Positions 1 to 13,220 of a DNA stretch of 64,000 bases are shown here, one piece after another. Source of the stretch: Hydrogenophilales bacterium 16-64-46 (GTDB lineage Bacteria > Pseudomonadota > Gammaproteobacteria > Burkholderiales > Thiobacillaceae); the NCBI GenBank assembly GCA_002281775.1, contig NCGY01000008.1, forward strand, positions 63,425 to 127,424. Direction: 5' to 3'. The notes under the pieces are model-generated. The model saw only the letters and a list, made by a program, of their open reading frames with translations, made no database searches and was not told where the DNA came from. The position numbers and the translations under genes were made by a program. Numbering within the stretch: the stretch's first letter is position 1; the number at the start of each line of letters is the position of its first letter.

Positions 1-1
1 T

Positions 2-343
2 GTCGAGGCGGCGCGTGCCTTCGGCGTGTCGCACAGCCGCATCCTCGGCCGGCATATTTTTCCCAACGTATTCCATCTGGTGCTGATCGCCATCGTGCTC
101 GACTTTTCCGGGCTGGTGCTGGCCGAGGCGGTGCTGTCCTACGTGGGCGTCGGCGTCGATCCCAGCATGTACAGCTGGGGCAACATGATCAACGGCGCGC
201 GTCTGGAACTCGCGCGTGAGCCAGTGGTGTGGTGGCAACTGGGGGCGGCCTTCGCCTTCATGTTCACCCTTGTGCTGGCCGCCAACCTGTTTGCTGATGG
301 GGTGCGCGATGCCTTCGATCCGCGCCTGGGAGGGCGGCGATGA
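2..343 (+). CDS. peptide ABC transporter permease, C-terminal part (DppC/OppC/YejE type)
   Basis: The frame is open to the left window edge, so only the last 113 codons are present. The first visible residues, EAARAFGVSHSRILGRHIFP, form the EAA loop by which ABC permeases contact their ATPase. Two hydrophobic segments follow, at about residues 25-45 and 75-98 of the visible part. The stop overlaps the ATG of the double ATPase gene (ATGA), so the two are co-transcribed and very likely form one inner-membrane importer for di- or oligopeptides. The exact substrate cannot be read from the sequence. Confidence 0.88.
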   Translation, partial: VEAARAFGVSHSRILGRHIFPNVFHLVLIAIVLDFSGLVLAEAVLSYVGVGVDPSMYSWGNMINGARLELAREPVVWWQLGAAFAFMFTLVLAANLFADGVRDAFDPRLGGRR

Positions 344-2304
344 GTACCCTGCTGAAGGTCGAGCAGCTCGTCACCGAAATTGGCGGCGCACGGGTGGTCG
401 ACGGTGTGTCGTTCACGGTCGCGACGGGTGAAACCTATGCGCTACTGGGTGAATCCGGTTGCGGCAAGTCGATGACCGCCCTGTCGCTGATGCGGCTGTT
501 GCCCGATGGCGGGCGGATCGCGTCTGGCATCGTAAGGCTGGGCGAGTCCGACGTGCGCGCCTTGCCCGAGCGCGAGATGCGCAGTGTGCGCGGCGGCCGC
601 ATGGCGATGATCTTCCAGGAGCCGATGCTGGCGCTGAATCCAGTGATGAAGGTGGGCGAGCAGATCGTCGAGGCGCTGGCCCTGCATCGTGGCCTCTCGG
701 GTCAGCCTGCGCGGGAGGCGGCGCGCGCGTTGCTCGACGCCGTGGGTGTAGCCGACCCGGTGCGGCGGCTCGACAGCTACCCCTTCGAACTCTCCGGCGG
801 CCTGCGCCAGCGCATGATGATCGCCATGGCGCTGGCCGGCGAGCCTGAGCTGCTCATCGCCGACGAGCCGACCACCGCGCTTGACGTGACCATCCAGGCG
901 CAGGTGCTCGACGTGCTGCGCCGCCTGAAGGGCGAGCGCGGCATGGGCATGCTGCTCATCACCCACGATCTCGGGGTGGTGGCGGAAAACGCCGACCGTG
1001 TCGGCGTGATGTACGCCGGTGAGCTGATCGAGGAGGGCAGCCGCGCCGATTTCTTTGCCGCGCCGCAGCATCCCTACAGCCGCATGTTGTTCCGGGCTTT
1101 GCCCCGGGCCGGCGACAGCGGCAGGCTCGTCACCATTCCCGGCCAGGTGCCGAAACTCACCGAGCCGTTGCATGGTTGTCGCTTTGCCGCACGCTGCCCC
1201 CATGCCGCGCCGCGCTGCCGACAGGAATCGCCGGGCTGGCAGGCCCTCGGCGGTCAGCGCGTGCGCTGCCATTTCGCCGGGCAATTGGGTGATGCGGTGC
1301 CGCAGGCAGCCGGTGAGGCGGTGACGTCGCAGCTCACCCAGCCCGCGGCCGATCTCCTGCGTGCCGACACACTCGAAGTGCATTTCCCCATCCGGCGCGG
1401 CCTGTTCCAGCGTACCGTCGGGCGTGTGCGTGCGGTGGACGGCGTGAGCTTCACCATTCCCGCCGGACGCACGCTGGCGCTGGTCGGCGAATCCGGCTGC
1501 GGCAAGACCACCGTCGGCAAGGCCCTGCTGCGGCTGGTCGAACCGACGGCAGGCACTGTTCAGCTCGATAACGAAACGCTTGGCGAGCGCAATCTGGCCC
1601 GCCTCAGGCGGCAGGCGCAAATGGTGTTCCAAGATCCCTTCAGCTCGCTCAATCCGCGGATGCGGGTGGCCGACATCCTGCTCGAAGGCATGGACGCGCT
1701 CAAGGTCGGCGAAGCGACGCAGCGCCGTGCAGCCGTGGCGCGACTGCTGAAGCAGGTTGGTCTGCCCGACGATGCCGGTGGGCGCTATCCCCATGCCTTC
1801 TCCGGTGGCCAGCGCCAGCGCATCGCCATAGCCCGCGCGCTGGCCGTAGCGCCGCGCCTCGTCATCTGCGATGAGCCGACCAGCGCCCTCGACGTGTCGG
1901 TGCAGGCGCAGATCCTGAACCTGTTGAAGGACCTGCAGGCCGAACTGGGGCTGGCCTATCTATTCATCACGCACAATCTGGCAGTGGTGGAATATCTGGC
2001 GCACGAAGTGGCCGTGATGTACCTCGGCCGCATCGTCGAAATGGGACCAGCCGCCGACATCCTGCGTACCCCGCGTCATCCCTACACCCAGGCCCTGATC
2101 GCGGCGGTGCCGCGCCTGGACGGGCGGGGGGGCCAGCAGGCAAGGCTGGCGGGTGATCAGCCTTCACCACTCGATCCACCGTCGGGATGCCATTTCCATC
2201 CGCGCTGCCCCCACGCCAGCGAGACCTGTCGACGTGTCTATCCCCGCGCAAGCACCCTGGCCGGAAACCACGTTGTCTCCTGCCATTTGCTGACGCCATC
2301 CTGA
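340..2304 (+). CDS. peptide ABC transporter, fused double ATP-binding protein (DppD-DppF/YejF type)
   Basis: A 654-residue cytoplasmic ATPase with two complete nucleotide-binding domains in one chain. Domain 1 has GESGCGKS, signature LSGGLRQR and Walker [13 protein letters not shown]. Domain 2 has [16 protein letters not shown] and [12 protein letters not shown]. Each domain ends in the cysteine-containing oligopeptide/dipeptide-transporter tail ([20 protein letters not shown]). The fusion replaces the separate DppD and DppF subunits, as in YejF. It overlaps the upstream permease by 4 bases. Energising peptide import is the family role; microcin C-type uptake (Yej) is one alternative substrate. 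Confidence 0.93.
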   Translation: MSTLLKVEQLVTEIGGARVVDGVSFTVATGETYALLGESGCGKSMTALSLMRLLPDGGRIASGIVRLGESDVRALPEREMRSVRGGRMAMIFQEPMLALNPVMKVGEQIVEALALHRGLSGQPAREAARALLDAVGVADPVRRLDSYPFELSGGLRQRMMIAMALAGEPELLIADEPTTALDVTIQAQVLDVLRRLKGERGMGMLLITHDLGVVAENADRVGVMYAGELIEEGSRADFFAAPQHPYSRMLFRALPRAGDSGRLVTIPGQVPKLTEPLHGCRFAARCPHAAPRCRQESPGWQALGGQRVRCHFAGQLGDAVPQAAGEAVTSQLTQPAADLLRADTLEVHFPIRRGLFQRTVGRVRAVDGVSFTIPAGRTLALVGESGCGKTTVGKALLRLVEPTAGTVQLDNETLGERNLARLRRQAQMVFQDPFSSLNPRMRVADILLEGMDALKVGEATQRRAAVARLLKQVGLPDDAGGRYPHAFSGGQRQRIAIARALAVAPRLVICDEPTSALDVSVQAQILNLLKDLQAELGLAYLFITHNLAVVEYLAHEVAVMYLGRIVEMGPAADILRTPRHPYTQALIAAVPRLDGRGGQQARLAGDQPSPLDPPSGCHFHPRCPHASETCRRVYPRASTLAGNHVVSCHLLTPS

Positions 2305-2370
2305 ATGTCCGCGCCTGACGGAGCGGCCAGAGCGATGAAGCGTAGCCAGAAGCGACCCGGAGCCCCTAAA

Positions 2371-2877
2371 ATGCGCGCGATGAGAATACTGCCCGCCCTA
2401 CTGCTTCTGCTTCACGGACCCGCCTGGGCCGAGTGGGGCGATTTCGATTACGAATTCGAACAGGACAAACCCTGGGTCGAGATCGCCGCGCAACTGCCGG
2501 CTTATCCCAAGCCAGAAAATCTCCTGCCTTTCAGCGTGTCCTCCGCCACCAGCAACCGTTTTTTTGTCGACGCGGCCTCGATCAGCGTGGGCGAGGACAG
2601 GGTTGTGCGTTACACCGTGGTGATCGAGGCGACTGGCGGAGCACGCAATGTGTCGTTCGAAGGCTTACGCTGCGAGTCTGGCGAGCGGCGACTGTATGCC
2701 TACGGCCACCCGGATGGCACCTGGTCGAAGGCGCGCAACGCGGGCTGGGCGGCGATCAAGTTCCGTTCGCTCCTGTCTTACCACAAGGCCCTGTTTGAAG
2801 ACCACTTCTGTCCGGACGGCATCCGCGTGAAGGATGGCGCGGAAGCCGTGCGCAACCTGAAGCAGGCGGCGCGATGA
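2371..2877 (+). CDS. CNP1-like family secreted protein
   Basis: About 168 residues with an N-terminal signal peptide ([20 protein letters not shown]) and a mature domain resembling the CNP1-like family (cryptic neisserial protein 1) of betaproteobacteria. Two cysteines, in LRCESGE and DHFCPDG, could form a disulfide. The ATG at 2371 is preferred over one at 2305 because GGAG lies 8 bases upstream and the signal peptide then starts the protein. It overlaps proB (GCGATGA). The function of the family is unknown; the location is likely periplasmic or outer-membrane associated. Confidence 0.75.
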   Translation: MRAMRILPALLLLLHGPAWAEWGDFDYEFEQDKPWVEIAAQLPAYPKPENLLPFSVSSATSNRFFVDAASISVGEDRVVRYTVVIEATGGARNVSFEGLRCESGERRLYAYGHPDGTWSKARNAGWAAIKFRSLLSYHKALFEDHFCPDGIRVKDGAEAVRNLKQAAR

Positions 2878-3998
2878 ATCTTTCCGTGGTCAAGCAGGCC
2901 CGACGCCTCGTCGTCAAGGTCGGGTCGAGCCTGGTGACGGCGGACGGGCGTGGCCTTGATCACCAGGCGCTGGCCCGCTGGGCGGAGCAGATTGCCGCGC
3001 TGGCAGCCGAAGGCAAGGAAATCGTGCTGGTGTCGTCGGGGGCCATCGCCGAGGGAATCGCGCGTCTGGGCTGGAAAAAGAGACCCCGGGCGGTGAACGA
3101 ACTCCAGGCGGCGGCAGCCATCGGCCAGACGGGGGTGGTCCAGGCTTACGAATCAATCTTCCGGGCGCATGGCCTGCTCGCGGCGCAGGTGTTGCTGACG
3201 CACGAGGATCTGGCCGACCGCACGCGCTACCTGAATGCACGCTCCACCCTGCGCACCCTGCTTGAGCTGCGCGCCGTGCCCATCATCAACGAGAACGATA
3301 CCGTGGCCACGGACGAAATCCGCCTGGGCGACAACGACACGCTGGGCGCACTGGTGACCAACCTGATCGAAGCGGATTGCCTGGTCATTCTCACCGATCA
3401 GCCCGGCCTCTACACGGCTGATCCCCGGAAGGACCCTGCGGCGACGCTGGTCATGGAGGCCCACGCCGGCGACCCCGAACTCGAGCGCATGGCGGGCGGC
3501 GCAGGCAGCAGCGTGGGGACGGGGGGCATGCTGACCAAGATTCTCGCCGCCAAGCGCGCCGCGCGCAGCGGTGCGCACACCGTCATATGCAGTGGCCGCG
3601 AGGATCGCGTGCTGCTGCGTCTGGCACAGGGCGAAGCCATCGGCAGCCAGCTGGTGGCGCGCCAGGCCCCCCTTGCCGCACGCCGGCAGTGGCTGGCCGA
3701 TCACCTTCAGTTGCGTGGCGGCGTCGTGCTCGACGCTGGCGCAGTGCGCGCCCTCATCGAGGACAGCAAGAGCCTGCTGCCTGTTGGCGTGAAAGGCGTG
3801 ACTGGCGAATTCGAGCGCGGCGAGGTAGTCGCCATCGTCGACACAGCCGGCCGCGAGATCGCGCGGGGTCTGACCAACTACAGCGCGAACGAGGCGCGTC
3901 GCATCGCCGGTAAACCCAGCAGTGCCATCGAGGCCGAGCTGGGCTACGTGGACGAGCCGGAACTGATCCATCGCGACAATCTGGTTGTGCTGGGATGA
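2874..3998 (+). CDS. proB: glutamate 5-kinase
   Basis: 374 residues, the normal length for the two-domain enzyme. The amino-acid kinase domain (VKVGSSLV near the start, INENDTVAT near residue 140, VGTGGMLTK near residue 215) is followed by a C-terminal PUA domain from about residue 280. It phosphorylates the gamma-carboxyl of glutamate in the first step of proline synthesis and in this family is feedback-inhibited by proline. The start overlaps the CNP1-like gene and the stop overlaps the next gene (ATGA), so translation is coupled across the three. Confidence 0.97.
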   Translation: MNLSVVKQARRLVVKVGSSLVTADGRGLDHQALARWAEQIAALAAEGKEIVLVSSGAIAEGIARLGWKKRPRAVNELQAAAAIGQTGVVQAYESIFRAHGLLAAQVLLTHEDLADRTRYLNARSTLRTLLELRAVPIINENDTVATDEIRLGDNDTLGALVTNLIEADCLVILTDQPGLYTADPRKDPAATLVMEAHAGDPELERMAGGAGSSVGTGGMLTKILAAKRAARSGAHTVICSGREDRVLLRLAQGEAIGSQLVARQAPLAARRQWLADHLQLRGGVVLDAGAVRALIEDSKSLLPVGVKGVTGEFERGEVVAIVDTAGREIARGLTNYSANEARRIAGKPSSAIEAELGYVDEPELIHRDNLVVLG

Positions 3999-4591
3999 AG
4001 CTCACGCTCGATCTGCTGCGCCACGGTGAACCCGTGGGCGGACGCCGCTACCGGGGTCAGATCGACGATCCCCTGTCGGAAAAGGGCTGGGCACAAATGC
4101 GTGCGGCCCTTGGCGACGCTTCGCCCTGGACACGCATCGTCACCTCGCCGCTGGCACGCTGTCGTGACTTTGCCGAATGGCTGGCCGGACAAAGCCGGCT
4201 GTCGCTGAGTGTCGATGCACGCCTGAAGGAAGTGGGGTTCGGCGAGTGGGAGGGGCTCACGGCGGCCGATATCGAGACGCGCTGGCCGGGTGCTCTGGTG
4301 CGCTTCAGGGACGATCCGCTGGGAGCCCGCCCGCAGGATGCCGAGCCGCTGGACGCATTTCGCACCCGCATCGGCGAGGCGCTGGACGAGTTGACGGCGT
4401 CGTATCATGACGAACATATCTTGCTGGTGGGGCACGCCGGGGTGATGCGCATGGCGCTGGCGTGGGCTTTGCACATTCCGCTGGCCCACGCCTACCGCAT
4501 CGAGGTTGCCAATGCGTCGCTGACGCGTCTGCACATCGAGGGCGGGCGCGCGAGTCTGGTTTTTCACGGCAGCCCGCGACTCGACGCGTGA
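3995..4591 (+). CDS. histidine phosphatase, probable alpha-ribazole phosphatase
   Basis: 198 residues of the histidine phosphatase superfamily. The catalytic histidine is in LLRHGEP (His10) and the second histidine is in [10 protein letters not shown] (about residue 150). The [14 protein letters not shown] stretch after the RHG motif is typical of CobC, which removes the phosphate from alpha-ribazole 5'-phosphate in cobalamin assembly. The adjacent vitamin B12-binding-type protein, overlapping by GTGA, supports a corrinoid role. A more general phosphoglycerate-mutase-like phosphatase cannot be excluded. Confidence 0.75.
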   Translation: MKLTLDLLRHGEPVGGRRYRGQIDDPLSEKGWAQMRAALGDASPWTRIVTSPLARCRDFAEWLAGQSRLSLSVDARLKEVGFGEWEGLTAADIETRWPGALVRFRDDPLGARPQDAEPLDAFRTRIGEALDELTASYHDEHILLVGHAGVMRMALAWALHIPLAHAYRIEVANASLTRLHIEGGRASLVFHGSPRLDA

Positions 4592-5451
4592 TCGCGCGCG
4601 TGCTCGCTGCCTGGGTCTGCCTGGGCGTGCTATCAGCCCTGGCCGCGCCCATGCACGTGTATGACGATGCCGGACAGCTCCACGTGTTCGCGTCGCCACC
4701 CCGGCGCATCGTTTCCCTGACACCGCACCTGACCGAACTGTTGTTCGCCGTGGGCGCGGGGGACCAGGTGGTCGGCGTGGATGCTGCCAGCGATCACCCG
4801 CCTGCCGCACGTCGTCTGCCGCGCGTCGGCGATTACAGCCGGCTTCATCTGGAACGCATCCTGGCCCTGCAACCAGACCTGGTCGTCGCTTGGCTGGGGG
4901 GGAATCGCGCAGCCGATCTGCACGCCGTGAGGCAGCTCGGTATCCCGGTGTTGCTGACCGAGGCTGTCCGGCTGGACGATGTGGCGCGCCTGCTGGCGTT
5001 GCTGGGGCACACGACCGGCCATGCCGGCACGGGCACGCAGGCGGCGAAGGACTATCGCGCGCGACTCGCGGCGCTGAAAGCGCGTTATGGCCGCGCAAAC
5101 CGCGTGCCGGTTTTTTACCAGGTATGGGATCGGCCGCTGATGACCCTGGGCGGGCAACACTGGATCAGCGAGGCGCTGGCCGTGTGCGGTGCGCGCAACG
5201 TCTTCGGCGATCTGGGGGGCTGGGGCGGCGTGGTATCGCGCGAGGCCGTGCTGCGTCGTGAACCGGCCGTGATTGCCGGCGGTGCCGATGGTCCGAACCT
5301 CGGGCGTTCATGGCAGGCATACCGCAGTCTGGCTGCGGTCAGGCACGAGGCCTACGTCCAGGTCGATGCAGACCGGCTGCATCGCGCGTCCCCCAGGCTG
5401 ATCGAAGGGGTGGAGGCGCTGTGCAGGGCGCTCGCGCCCTATGGGCGATGA
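4588..5451 (+). CDS. periplasmic cobalamin/metal-chelate binding protein (BtuF-like)
   Basis: 287 residues with a short signal peptide (to about residue 20) and a helical-backbone metal-receptor fold. Markers are [20 protein letters not shown], then [10 protein letters not shown], and LQPDLVVAW. The GTG start at 4588 overlaps the upstream stop (GTGA). An ATG at 4462 in the same frame would bury the signal peptide. It probably delivers corrinoid to a BtuCD transporter not encoded here; a siderophore or haem ligand is possible. Its 3' end overlaps the convergent fur gene by 13 bases. No cobalamin riboswitch was seen upstream. Confidence 0.8.
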   Translation: MIARVLAAWVCLGVLSALAAPMHVYDDAGQLHVFASPPRRIVSLTPHLTELLFAVGAGDQVVGVDAASDHPPAARRLPRVGDYSRLHLERILALQPDLVVAWLGGNRAADLHAVRQLGIPVLLTEAVRLDDVARLLALLGHTTGHAGTGTQAAKDYRARLAALKARYGRANRVPVFYQVWDRPLMTLGGQHWISEALAVCGARNVFGDLGGWGGVVSREAVLRREPAVIAGGADGPNLGRSWQAYRSLAAVRHEAYVQVDADRLHRASPRLIEGVEALCRALAPYGR

Positions 5452-5888
5452 CGCCCCTCAGCGGGCTTGCGGTTGGGGCAGTTTTCCTTCACGCAGTCGG
5501 CATAGATCTGCAGTGAGTGATCGTGGATCGAGAACCCCCGGTCCTTGGCAATGCGGTGCTGTCGTTTTTCGATTTCCTGGTCCATGAACTCCTCGACCTT
5601 GCCGCACTGCAGGCAGACCAGATGGTCGTGGTGTTCGCCCTGGTTGAGTTCGAAAACGGCCTTGTCACTGTCGAAATGATGGCGCATCAGCAGTCCTGCC
5701 TGCTCGAACTGCGTCAGTACGCGGTAAACGGTTGCAAGACCAATGTCCTGACCCTCGTCTGACAGCAGCCGATAGATTTCTTCGGCCGTCATGTGGCGCT
5801 TGGTGCTCTGTTCGAACAGGTCGAGAATCTTCAGCCGGGGCAGGGTGGCCTTCAGGCCGATGTTCTTGAGATCGGATGGATTGCTCAA
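5439..5888 (-). CDS. fur: ferric uptake regulator
   Basis: 149 residues. The N-terminal winged helix ([17 protein letters not shown], then the recognition helix in [19 protein letters not shown]) precedes the metal-binding dimer domain ([18 protein letters not shown]). CxxC and a C-terminal CVKENC supply structural-zinc cysteines. The start is a TTG at 5888 with GGAG 6 bases upstream, giving MSNPSDLKN; no ATG fits. It represses iron-uptake genes when Fe(II)-loaded. It is divergent from bamE, an arrangement common in betaproteobacteria. The short intergenic region contains TATGATA-like sequence but no clear Fur box that I could call. Confidence 0.95.
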   Translation of the reverse strand: MSNPSDLKNIGLKATLPRLKILDLFEQSTKRHMTAEEIYRLLSDEGQDIGLATVYRVLTQFEQAGLLMRHHFDSDKAVFELNQGEHHDHLVCLQCGKVEEFMDQEIEKRQHRIAKDRGFSIHDHSLQIYADCVKENCPNRKPAEGRHRP

Positions 5889-5966
5889 GCGAGTCTCCAG
5901 TGGGGTGCCGCGAATACGATATGATACGTTTTTTTGCAGCGTGTTAACCCTAACCGGTTCCGGGCC

Positions 5967-7121
5967 ATGCGTCGTTATCTGATTCCCGTCCTGTTGTCCG
6001 CGATCATCGCCGGATGTGCCGTTCCCAGAATAGGTCCCCACCGCATCGATGTGCAGCAGGGCAACGCGCTCGACCAGGAAAACGTCGCGCGCCTCAAACT
6101 CGGACTGAACCGCGCCCAGGTGCGCTTTCTGCTGGGTACGCCGCTGGTCGTCGACCCGTTCCGGACGGATCGCTGGGATTATGTCTACCTGTTCTACAAG
6201 TCGGGCCAGCTGACCGAACAAAGGCGGGTGACGCTGTTCTTTACCGGCGACACACTGGCGCGCATCGAGGGTGACCTGCCAGATGCTGCGCCGGCCGTCG
6301 GGGAAGCCGGACCGGCAGCACAACCACCGGCGGCGCTTGCTGAGGCTACGCCGACGCCCGGGGCTGCCAAGCCGGTGCAGGACCCGGTGCAAACCGGGGC
6401 ACTGCCAGCCCAGTCAGAGGAGAAGCCCGCCCCGGAAACGCCGTCCCTGGCTGACCCGGTGCCACCGTCGGCTGCGCCCGAACAGAAGGCCGAGGGGACC
6501 ATTGCCCGTTCCGTGGCCGGCACGCAGGCCGTCAAAGCCGCACCGCCGCAACCGGTCGCGTCCGGCCCGGCGGGCAAGTCGAAACCTGTGCCTGAAAACA
6601 CGGTCGTGCCGCCGTTACCCAGCCCGCCCGATGCGCCGCCCTACGTCGATCCGCGCGTAGCTGCCGAGCCGGCTCCCGGCATGATCATGGAAAAGGCTGT
6701 CGAGAATATCCGTCCGGATGTCATGCCGACCTTTCCCGAGCCCACATCGGGCCCGCCGCCGGACGACGCCGTGCTCAGGGCCGTCGACAAGTGGGCGAAA
6801 GCCTGGGCGGCACGCAACGAAGCGGATTATTTCGCGGCTTATGATGCGGCATTCGTGCCGGTCGGTGACGCGAGCCGCGCGGCCTGGGAGACGCGCCGTC
6901 GGTTACTGCTGGGCATGTCTACCGACATCGACGTGCGCATCGACTCGCCCTCGGTCGAGCGCAACGGTGATGGCCACGCCACGGTGACATTCAACCAGTT
7001 CTATCGCTCCGAGAGCTATCGCGATGCAGTCGTGAAGCAATTGCGTCTGGTCGAGCGCAATGGCCAATGGCTGATCGTCGAAGAGAAAATCCTGTCGGTC
7101 CTGCGCGGAGCGCAGCCTTGA
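5967..7121 (+). CDS. bamE: outer membrane assembly lipoprotein BamE with C-terminal NTF2-like extension
   Basis: 384 residues against about 110-170 for ordinary BamE. Lipobox IIAGC (Cys17) is followed by a canonical BamE (SmpA/OmlA) domain: [20 protein letters not shown], then [12 protein letters not shown] and WDYVYLF. Residues from about 110 to 260 are Pro/Ala-rich and low-complexity. Residues from about 265 to 384 ([20 protein letters not shown], ending WLIVEEKIL) resemble the NTF2-like domains attached to some L,D-transpeptidases and envelope proteins. The ATG at 5967 opens the lipoprotein signal. BamE is part of the BAM complex that inserts outer-membrane beta-barrels. The extension is unusual. 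Confidence 0.9.
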   Translation: MRRYLIPVLLSAIIAGCAVPRIGPHRIDVQQGNALDQENVARLKLGLNRAQVRFLLGTPLVVDPFRTDRWDYVYLFYKSGQLTEQRRVTLFFTGDTLARIEGDLPDAAPAVGEAGPAAQPPAALAEATPTPGAAKPVQDPVQTGALPAQSEEKPAPETPSLADPVPPSAAPEQKAEGTIARSVAGTQAVKAAPPQPVASGPAGKSKPVPENTVVPPLPSPPDAPPYVDPRVAAEPAPGMIMEKAVENIRPDVMPTFPEPTSGPPPDDAVLRAVDKWAKAWAARNEADYFAAYDAAFVPVGDASRAAWETRRRLLLGMSTDIDVRIDSPSVERNGDGHATVTFNQFYRSESYRDAVVKQLRLVERNGQWLIVEEKILSVLRGAQP

Positions 7122-7921
7122 GCGTGAAAATCGCGCTGGCGGGCGTGTCCGGGCGCATGGGCCGAGCTCTGATCGAGCTGGTGCAGGGCGATGCCGGTTC
7201 GCAGTTGTATGCGGCCCTGGATCGTCCGGGCAGTGCATTGCTGGGGCAGTCAGCCGATGCCGCCTGGGGCGGGACGAGCAAGGTCAGGGTGAGCGCTGAC
7301 CCCGGCGAGGTTCTGCCCGGCGCGCAGGTACTGATCGATTTCACCCGGCCGGAGGCAACCCTGTCCTATCTGGATGTCTGCGAGGCAACCGGCATCCCGC
7401 TCGTCATTGGTACGACCGGGTTCGACAGCGAGGGCAAGGCGCGTATCGCTGCGGTTGCACGGCAGGTGCCGGTCGTTTTCGCGCCCAACATGAGCGTGGG
7501 CGTCAACCTGCTGATGAAGCTTGCCGAAGTTGCTGCACGCGTGCTCGACGAGGGGTACGACATCGAGATCATCGAGGCGCATCATCGCCACAAGATTGAC
7601 GCCCCCTCCGGAACTGCACTCGGTCTGGCGCAAGCAGTGGCTGGTGCAGTCGGCCGCGATCTTGCCCAGTGCGCCGTCTACGGGCGCGAGGGCGTGACTG
7701 GCGAACGCGACCCCAAAACCATCGGTTTTGCCACCGTGCGCGGCGGCGACATCGTCGGCGACCACACGCTGCTGTTCGCCGGCATCGGCGAACGTGTCGA
7801 ACTGACCCACAAGGCCAGCAGCCGCGCCACCTTTGCGCAGGGCGCGCTGCGTGCCGCCAAATGGCTACAGGGGCGCGCGCCGGGTCTGTATGACATGCGC
7901 GACGTTCTCGATCTCAACTAG
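7118..7921 (+). CDS. dapB: 4-hydroxy-tetrahydrodipicolinate reductase
   Basis: 267 residues. The nucleotide-binding motif [14 protein letters not shown] is at the N-terminus, followed by IGTTGF, the [10 protein letters not shown] segment and the catalytic [14 protein letters not shown]. It reduces hydroxy-tetrahydrodipicolinate in lysine and diaminopimelate synthesis. The preferred start is TTG at 7118, overlapping the bamE stop, because GGAG is 7 bases upstream; a GTG at 7124 is the alternative and loses two residues. Co-transcription with bamE is likely. Confidence 0.96.
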   Translation: MSVKIALAGVSGRMGRALIELVQGDAGSQLYAALDRPGSALLGQSADAAWGGTSKVRVSADPGEVLPGAQVLIDFTRPEATLSYLDVCEATGIPLVIGTTGFDSEGKARIAAVARQVPVVFAPNMSVGVNLLMKLAEVAARVLDEGYDIEIIEAHHRHKIDAPSGTALGLAQAVAGAVGRDLAQCAVYGREGVTGERDPKTIGFATVRGGDIVGDHTLLFAGIGERVELTHKASSRATFAQGALRAAKWLQGRAPGLYDMRDVLDLN

Positions 7922-7937
7922 TCATGGCAGAGAGTTC

Positions 7938-8192
7938 ATGAATCAAGTCAAGGTTTACAGCACGGGCACCTGTCCCATTTGCGTCAAGGCCAAGGCCTTT
8001 CTCGACAAGCGCGGCATCGGTTATGACGAGGTCCGCATCGATCTCGACCGTGAAGCAATGAAGGAATTTGCCGTCGTCACCAACGGTGCGCGCACCGTCC
8101 CGCAGATCATCGTGGAAGGCAAGTGCATCGGCGGTTTCACCGAACTGACCGAGCTCGATATGGACGGCGGACTGGATCATTTACAGCCCTGA
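7938..8192 (+). CDS. grxC: glutaredoxin 3-type thiol oxidoreductase
   Basis: 84 residues with a thioredoxin fold. The active site is CPIC (residues 11-14) instead of the usual CPYC; the cis-proline motif TVPQI and the GGFTEL glutathione-binding segment are present. It has an extra cysteine in EGKCIGG. It should reduce disulfides using glutathione in the cytoplasm. The ATG at 7938 follows AGAG. It lies 16 bases after dapB and before the carA promoter, so it probably ends that transcript. Confidence 0.85.
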   Translation: MNQVKVYSTGTCPICVKAKAFLDKRGIGYDEVRIDLDREAMKEFAVVTNGARTVPQIIVEGKCIGGFTELTELDMDGGLDHLQP

Positions 8193-8217
8193 GCCCATCG
8201 AACGGGCCGGCCCGGCA

Positions 8218-8246
8218 TTGATGGCCAACGGCCGATAGGCTACAAT
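8218..8246 (+). promoter_or_regulatory. sigma-70 promoter of carA
   Basis: TTGATG (8218-8223) and TACAAT (8241-8246) are separated by 17 bases, an excellent sigma-70 match. Predicted transcription start is near 8253, leaving a leader of about 70 bases before carA. Confidence 0.7.
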
Positions 8247-8257
8247 CCGCGCACTAC

Positions 8258-8295
8258 AAATTCAGGCGGGTCGCGAAAGCGGCTCGCCTGAATTT
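8258..8295 (+). promoter_or_regulatory. carA leader hairpin
   Basis: AAATTCAGGCG (8258-8268) and CGCCTGAATTT (8285-8295) are perfect 11-base complements around a 16-base loop. They lie at the predicted 5' end of the carAB transcript and 26 bases before the carA start. There is no U-tract, so it is not a simple terminator. A regulatory or stabilising role in pyrimidine/arginine control is inference. Confidence 0.6.
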
Positions 8296-8321
8296 TGTCA
8301 CCTGTCTTTCGGAGCGCCCCC

Positions 8322-9452
8322 TTGTCTGGAACCCAATCCGCCATCCTTGTACTTGCTGACGGTTCGGTGTTTCGCGGCCTTTCGCTCGGCGCGGAAGGCA
8401 CCACCTCCGGCGAGGTGGTGTTCAATACCGCGTTGACGGGCTATCAGGAAATCCTCACCGACCCATCGTATTCGCGGCAGATTGTCACCCTCACTTACCC
8501 GCACATCGGCAATACCGGTATCAATTCCGAGGACGTGGAAGCAGACCGCATCCACGCCGCGGGTCTGGTGGTGCGCGACGTGCCGCGCCTGCATTCCAAT
8601 TTCCGGGCAGCGCAGTCGCTAGGAGATTACCTGACAAGCCAGAACATCGTTGCCATCGCCGACATCGACACACGCCGCCTGACACGCATCCTGCGCGAAA
8701 AGGGCGCACAAAACGGCTGCATCATGGCTGGCAAGGTAGACGAGGCCCGGGCACTGGAACAGGCGCGGGCGTTTCCTGGGCTCGCCGGGATGGATCTTGC
8801 CAAGGTGGTCACTGCCCCTGCTGCCTATCCTTGGGACGAGACCGAATGGGCACTCGGCAAGGGTTATGGCCGCCAGACTGCGCCACGCTTCCATGTGGTG
8901 GCCTTCGATTACGGCGTGAAGCGCAATATCCTGCGGATGCTGGCACAACGCGGCTGCCGTCTGACCGTGCTGCCTGCCACCGCAACCGCAGCTGAGGCGC
9001 TGGCGCTGAAACCGGATGGTGTGTTCCTGTCGAACGGCCCGGGCGATCCCGAACCCTGTGATTACGCCATCGCCGCCATCCGCGACATTGTCGCTGCACG
9101 GGTGCCGACGTTCGGGATCTGTCTGGGCCATCAGCTGCTGGCGCTGGCCTCGGGCGCCAAAACCGTGAAGATGAAATTCGGCCACCACGGGGCCAACCAC
9201 CCGGTCAAGGATCTGGACAGCGGGCATGTTGCCATCACCAGTCAGAACCACGGTTTTGCGGTTGACGCAGCGACGCTGCCCGATACCCTGCGCAGCACCC
9301 ATGTGTCACTTTTCGACGGCAGCCTGCAGGGCATCGCACGCACCGACGCACCGGCTTTCAGTTTCCAGGGCCACCCCGAAGCCAGCCCGGGCCCGCACGA
9401 CGTGGGCTATCTGTTCGACCGCTTCGTTTCGATGATGGAGAAGGGCAAGTAA
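8322..9452 (+). CDS. carA: carbamoyl-phosphate synthase small (glutaminase) subunit
   Basis: 376 residues. The N-terminal domain ([15 protein letters not shown]) is followed by a class I glutamine amidotransferase with nucleophile Cys in FGICLGHQ and the HPEASPGP triad histidine/glutamate. It supplies ammonia from glutamine to CarB. The TTG start at 8322 has GGAG 7 bases upstream and gives MSGTQSAIL; an ATG-less frame precedes it. carB follows after a repeat-containing gap of 66 bases. Confidence 0.97.
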   Translation: MSGTQSAILVLADGSVFRGLSLGAEGTTSGEVVFNTALTGYQEILTDPSYSRQIVTLTYPHIGNTGINSEDVEADRIHAAGLVVRDVPRLHSNFRAAQSLGDYLTSQNIVAIADIDTRRLTRILREKGAQNGCIMAGKVDEARALEQARAFPGLAGMDLAKVVTAPAAYPWDETEWALGKGYGRQTAPRFHVVAFDYGVKRNILRMLAQRGCRLTVLPATATAAEALALKPDGVFLSNGPGDPEPCDYAIAAIRDIVAARVPTFGICLGHQLLALASGAKTVKMKFGHHGANHPVKDLDSGHVAITSQNHGFAVDAATLPDTLRSTHVSLFDGSLQGIARTDAPAFSFQGHPEASPGPHDVGYLFDRFVSMMEKGK

Positions 9453-9490
9453 GGAAAGAGGCCCAGGAGCAAAGCGCCCCCCGCTCCCAA

Positions 9491-9511
9491 GCCTCACGCC
9501 TCACGCCTCAC
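9491..9511 (+). repeat. three tandem GCCTCAC heptamers before carB
   Basis: GCCTCAC is repeated three times without interruption, ending 7 bases before the carB ATG. The stretch is pyrimidine-rich like the right arms of the paired-arm repeats elsewhere in the window, but has no matching left arm. Confidence 0.7.
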
Positions 9512-9518
9512 TGAAAAA

Positions 9519-12725
<3,207 letters not shown>

Positions 12726-12743
12726 ACCCAACCAGGCACTCTC

Positions 12744-13220
12744 ATGAACAAGATTCCTCTTACCGTCGTGGGCGCGGAGAAGCTCCGCGTCGAATTGCAG
12801 CACCTGAAAGCGGTCGAGCGGCCCGCCGTGATCCAGGCGATTGCCGAGGCGCGCGCGCAGGGCGACCTATCAGAAAACGCGGAATACGATGCCGCCAAGG
12901 AAAAGCAGGGCTTCATCGAAGGCCGGATTGCCGATCTCGAGGGCAAGCTGTCGAACGCGCAGATCATCGATCCGACCACGCTCGACGCCGAAGGCCGCAT
13001 CGTATTCGCGGCTACCGTTGAGCTGGAGGATGTCGAATCCGGCGACAGCGTCACCTATCAGATCGTGGGCGAGGACGAAGCCGACATCAGGGGCGGCAAG
13101 ATTTCCGTCTCGTCCCCGATCGCCCGTGCCCTCATCGGCAAGTATGCCGGCGACACCGTCGACGTGCAGGCACCCGGGGGTGTACGCCAGTACGAAGTGC
13201 TCGACGTGCAGTACAAGTAA
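12744..13220 (+). CDS. greA: transcription elongation factor GreA
   Basis: 158 residues. An N-terminal antiparallel coiled coil carries the acidic-tip motif [14 protein letters not shown], and the C-terminal FKBP-like domain ends with [14 protein letters not shown] sequence. It enters the RNA polymerase secondary channel and stimulates transcript cleavage in backtracked complexes. It starts 18 bases after carB, and the carAB-greA order is common in proteobacteria. Confidence 0.97.
   Translation: MNKIPLTVVGAEKLRVELQHLKAVERPAVIQAIAEARAQGDLSENAEYDAAKEKQGFIEGRIADLEGKLSNAQIIDPTTLDAEGRIVFAATVELEDVESGDSVTYQIVGEDEADIRGGKISVSSPIARALIGKYAGDTVDVQAPGGVRQYEVLDVQYK

Noticed and set aside
442..1794. Minus-strand ORF of about 450 codons opposite the double ATPase
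   Set aside because: Antisense to a protein with all ABC ATPase motifs intact; low-complexity His/Arg/Gln-rich product.
4462..4590. Cobalamin riboswitch upstream of the BtuF-like gene
   Set aside because: The gene overlaps the preceding coding sequence (GTGA), leaving no leader, and no B12-box-like sequence was seen upstream of proB or the phosphatase.
9491..9511. Short tandem repeats considered as a CRISPR fragment
   Set aside because: Three contiguous heptamers without spacers, and no cas genes anywhere in the window.
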